DNA from: Paenibacillus sp.
Lineage (GTDB): Bacteria; Bacillota; Bacilli; Paenibacillales; NBRC-103111
Direction of reading: 5' to 3'
DNA: 6,483 bases
Assembly (NCBI GenBank): GCA_029239545.1
Contig: JARBUQ010000285.1
Location: 1 to 6,483 of the forward strand
The notes beneath the pieces are model-generated. The model saw only the letters and a program-made list of their open reading frames with translations, did not search any database and was not told the DNA's origin. Numbering within the stretch: the first letter of the stretch is position 1; each line of letters begins with the position of its first letter. Below, one piece after another: positions 6,293 through 6,483 of the stretch. Made by a program: the position numbers and the translations under genes.

Positions 6293-6303
6293 ACAAGTGT
6301 AAG
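6281..6303 (+). promoter_or_regulatory. Candidate operator TACAAGTATG (secreted-gene copy) with tandem ACAAGT
   Basis: This is the second exact copy of TACAAGTATG (6281-6290). With the next two bases it forms the palindrome TACA-AGTA-TGTA (6281-6292). ACAAGT recurs 11 bases later (6282-6287 and 6293-6298), one helical turn apart, as expected for side-by-side binding of a dimeric regulator. It lies 35 bases before the start codon of the secreted gene. Confidence 0.45.
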
Positions 6304-6337
6304 ATGTGATGCATATAAAATTTAAGGAGGCCAGTTA

Positions 6338-6483
6338 ATGATCATTTTTCAGAAAACAAGATTCATATGGTGTGCGGCTCTTTTGTTCGCTCTAGGGCTG
6401 CTCGTTTCTAGCCAGGCCCCAGTGCTTGCGGCAAATCTGGTGAGTAATGGCAGCTTTGAGACTTTAAGCGGAGGAAATCCCGC
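6338..6483 (+). CDS. Secreted protein with carbohydrate-binding-module-like start (3' end outside window)
   Basis: The first 48 codons of an exported protein. A near-ideal ribosome binding site AAGGAGG (6324-6330) lies seven bases before ATG 6338. The N-terminus is a typical Sec signal peptide: charged MIIFQKTR, a hydrophobic core of about residues 9-24 (FIWCAALLFALGLLVS), and a V-L-A site predicting cleavage after Ala31. There is no lipobox at the cleavage site. The mature protein begins ANLVSNGSFETLSGGNP, which matches the opening of CBM4/9/22-type galactose-binding-like modules (N-L-x-x-N-G-S-F-E). Such modules are common at the N-terminus of secreted glycoside hydrolases and polysaccharide lyases of Paenibacillus. 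The catalytic domain lies outside the window, so the enzyme class is not known. The gene is probably controlled by the GntR-SBP protein upstream. Confidence 0.85.
   Translation, partial: MIIFQKTRFIWCAALLFALGLLVSSQAPVLAANLVSNGSFETLSGGNP

Overview
The window looks like chromosomal DNA of a Paenibacillus-type member of the Bacillota. The evidence is a strong AAGGAGG ribosome binding site, a Bacillus-type ThyA, an AraC-type regulator tail of the kind common in Paenibacillus, a GntR/solute-binding-protein fusion, and a secreted protein opening like a carbohydrate-binding module. The organism is inferred from family resemblance only; no database was searched.

Layout. Positions 1-428 hold the C-terminal part of an AraC-family regulator whose start lies outside the window. 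The gap to thyA contains no intact gene, but 532-692 reads, across two frame changes, like the broken tail of a DUF1275/YoaK-like membrane protein. Intact thyA (699-1532) follows and is closed by a clear intrinsic terminator (1543-1580). A DJ-1/PfpI-family protein (1618-2208) comes next. The 464-base convergent gap (2209-2672) has no gene. It holds four degenerate palindromic repeat units about 52-62 bases apart and then two hairpins, the second of which may end asnB transcription. Asparagine synthetase asnB (4523-2673, minus strand) is divergent from a GntR-family regulator (4829-6190) whose effector domain is an ABC-type sugar-binding protein without a signal peptide. The window ends in the first 48 codons of a secreted protein (6338 onward) that opens like a CBM-containing polysaccharide-degrading enzyme.

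How the genes may work together. The clearest functional unit is at the right end. A cytoplasmic one-component sensor, made by joining a GntR DNA-binding domain to a solute-binding protein, lies directly upstream of a secreted, probably carbohydrate-active protein. The 10-mer TACAAGTATG occurs once in front of the regulator (4740) and once in front of the secreted gene (6281), and so is a candidate shared operator. asnB, thyA and the DJ-1-like gene are probably independent housekeeping or accessory units; their shared neighbourhood shows no pathway link.
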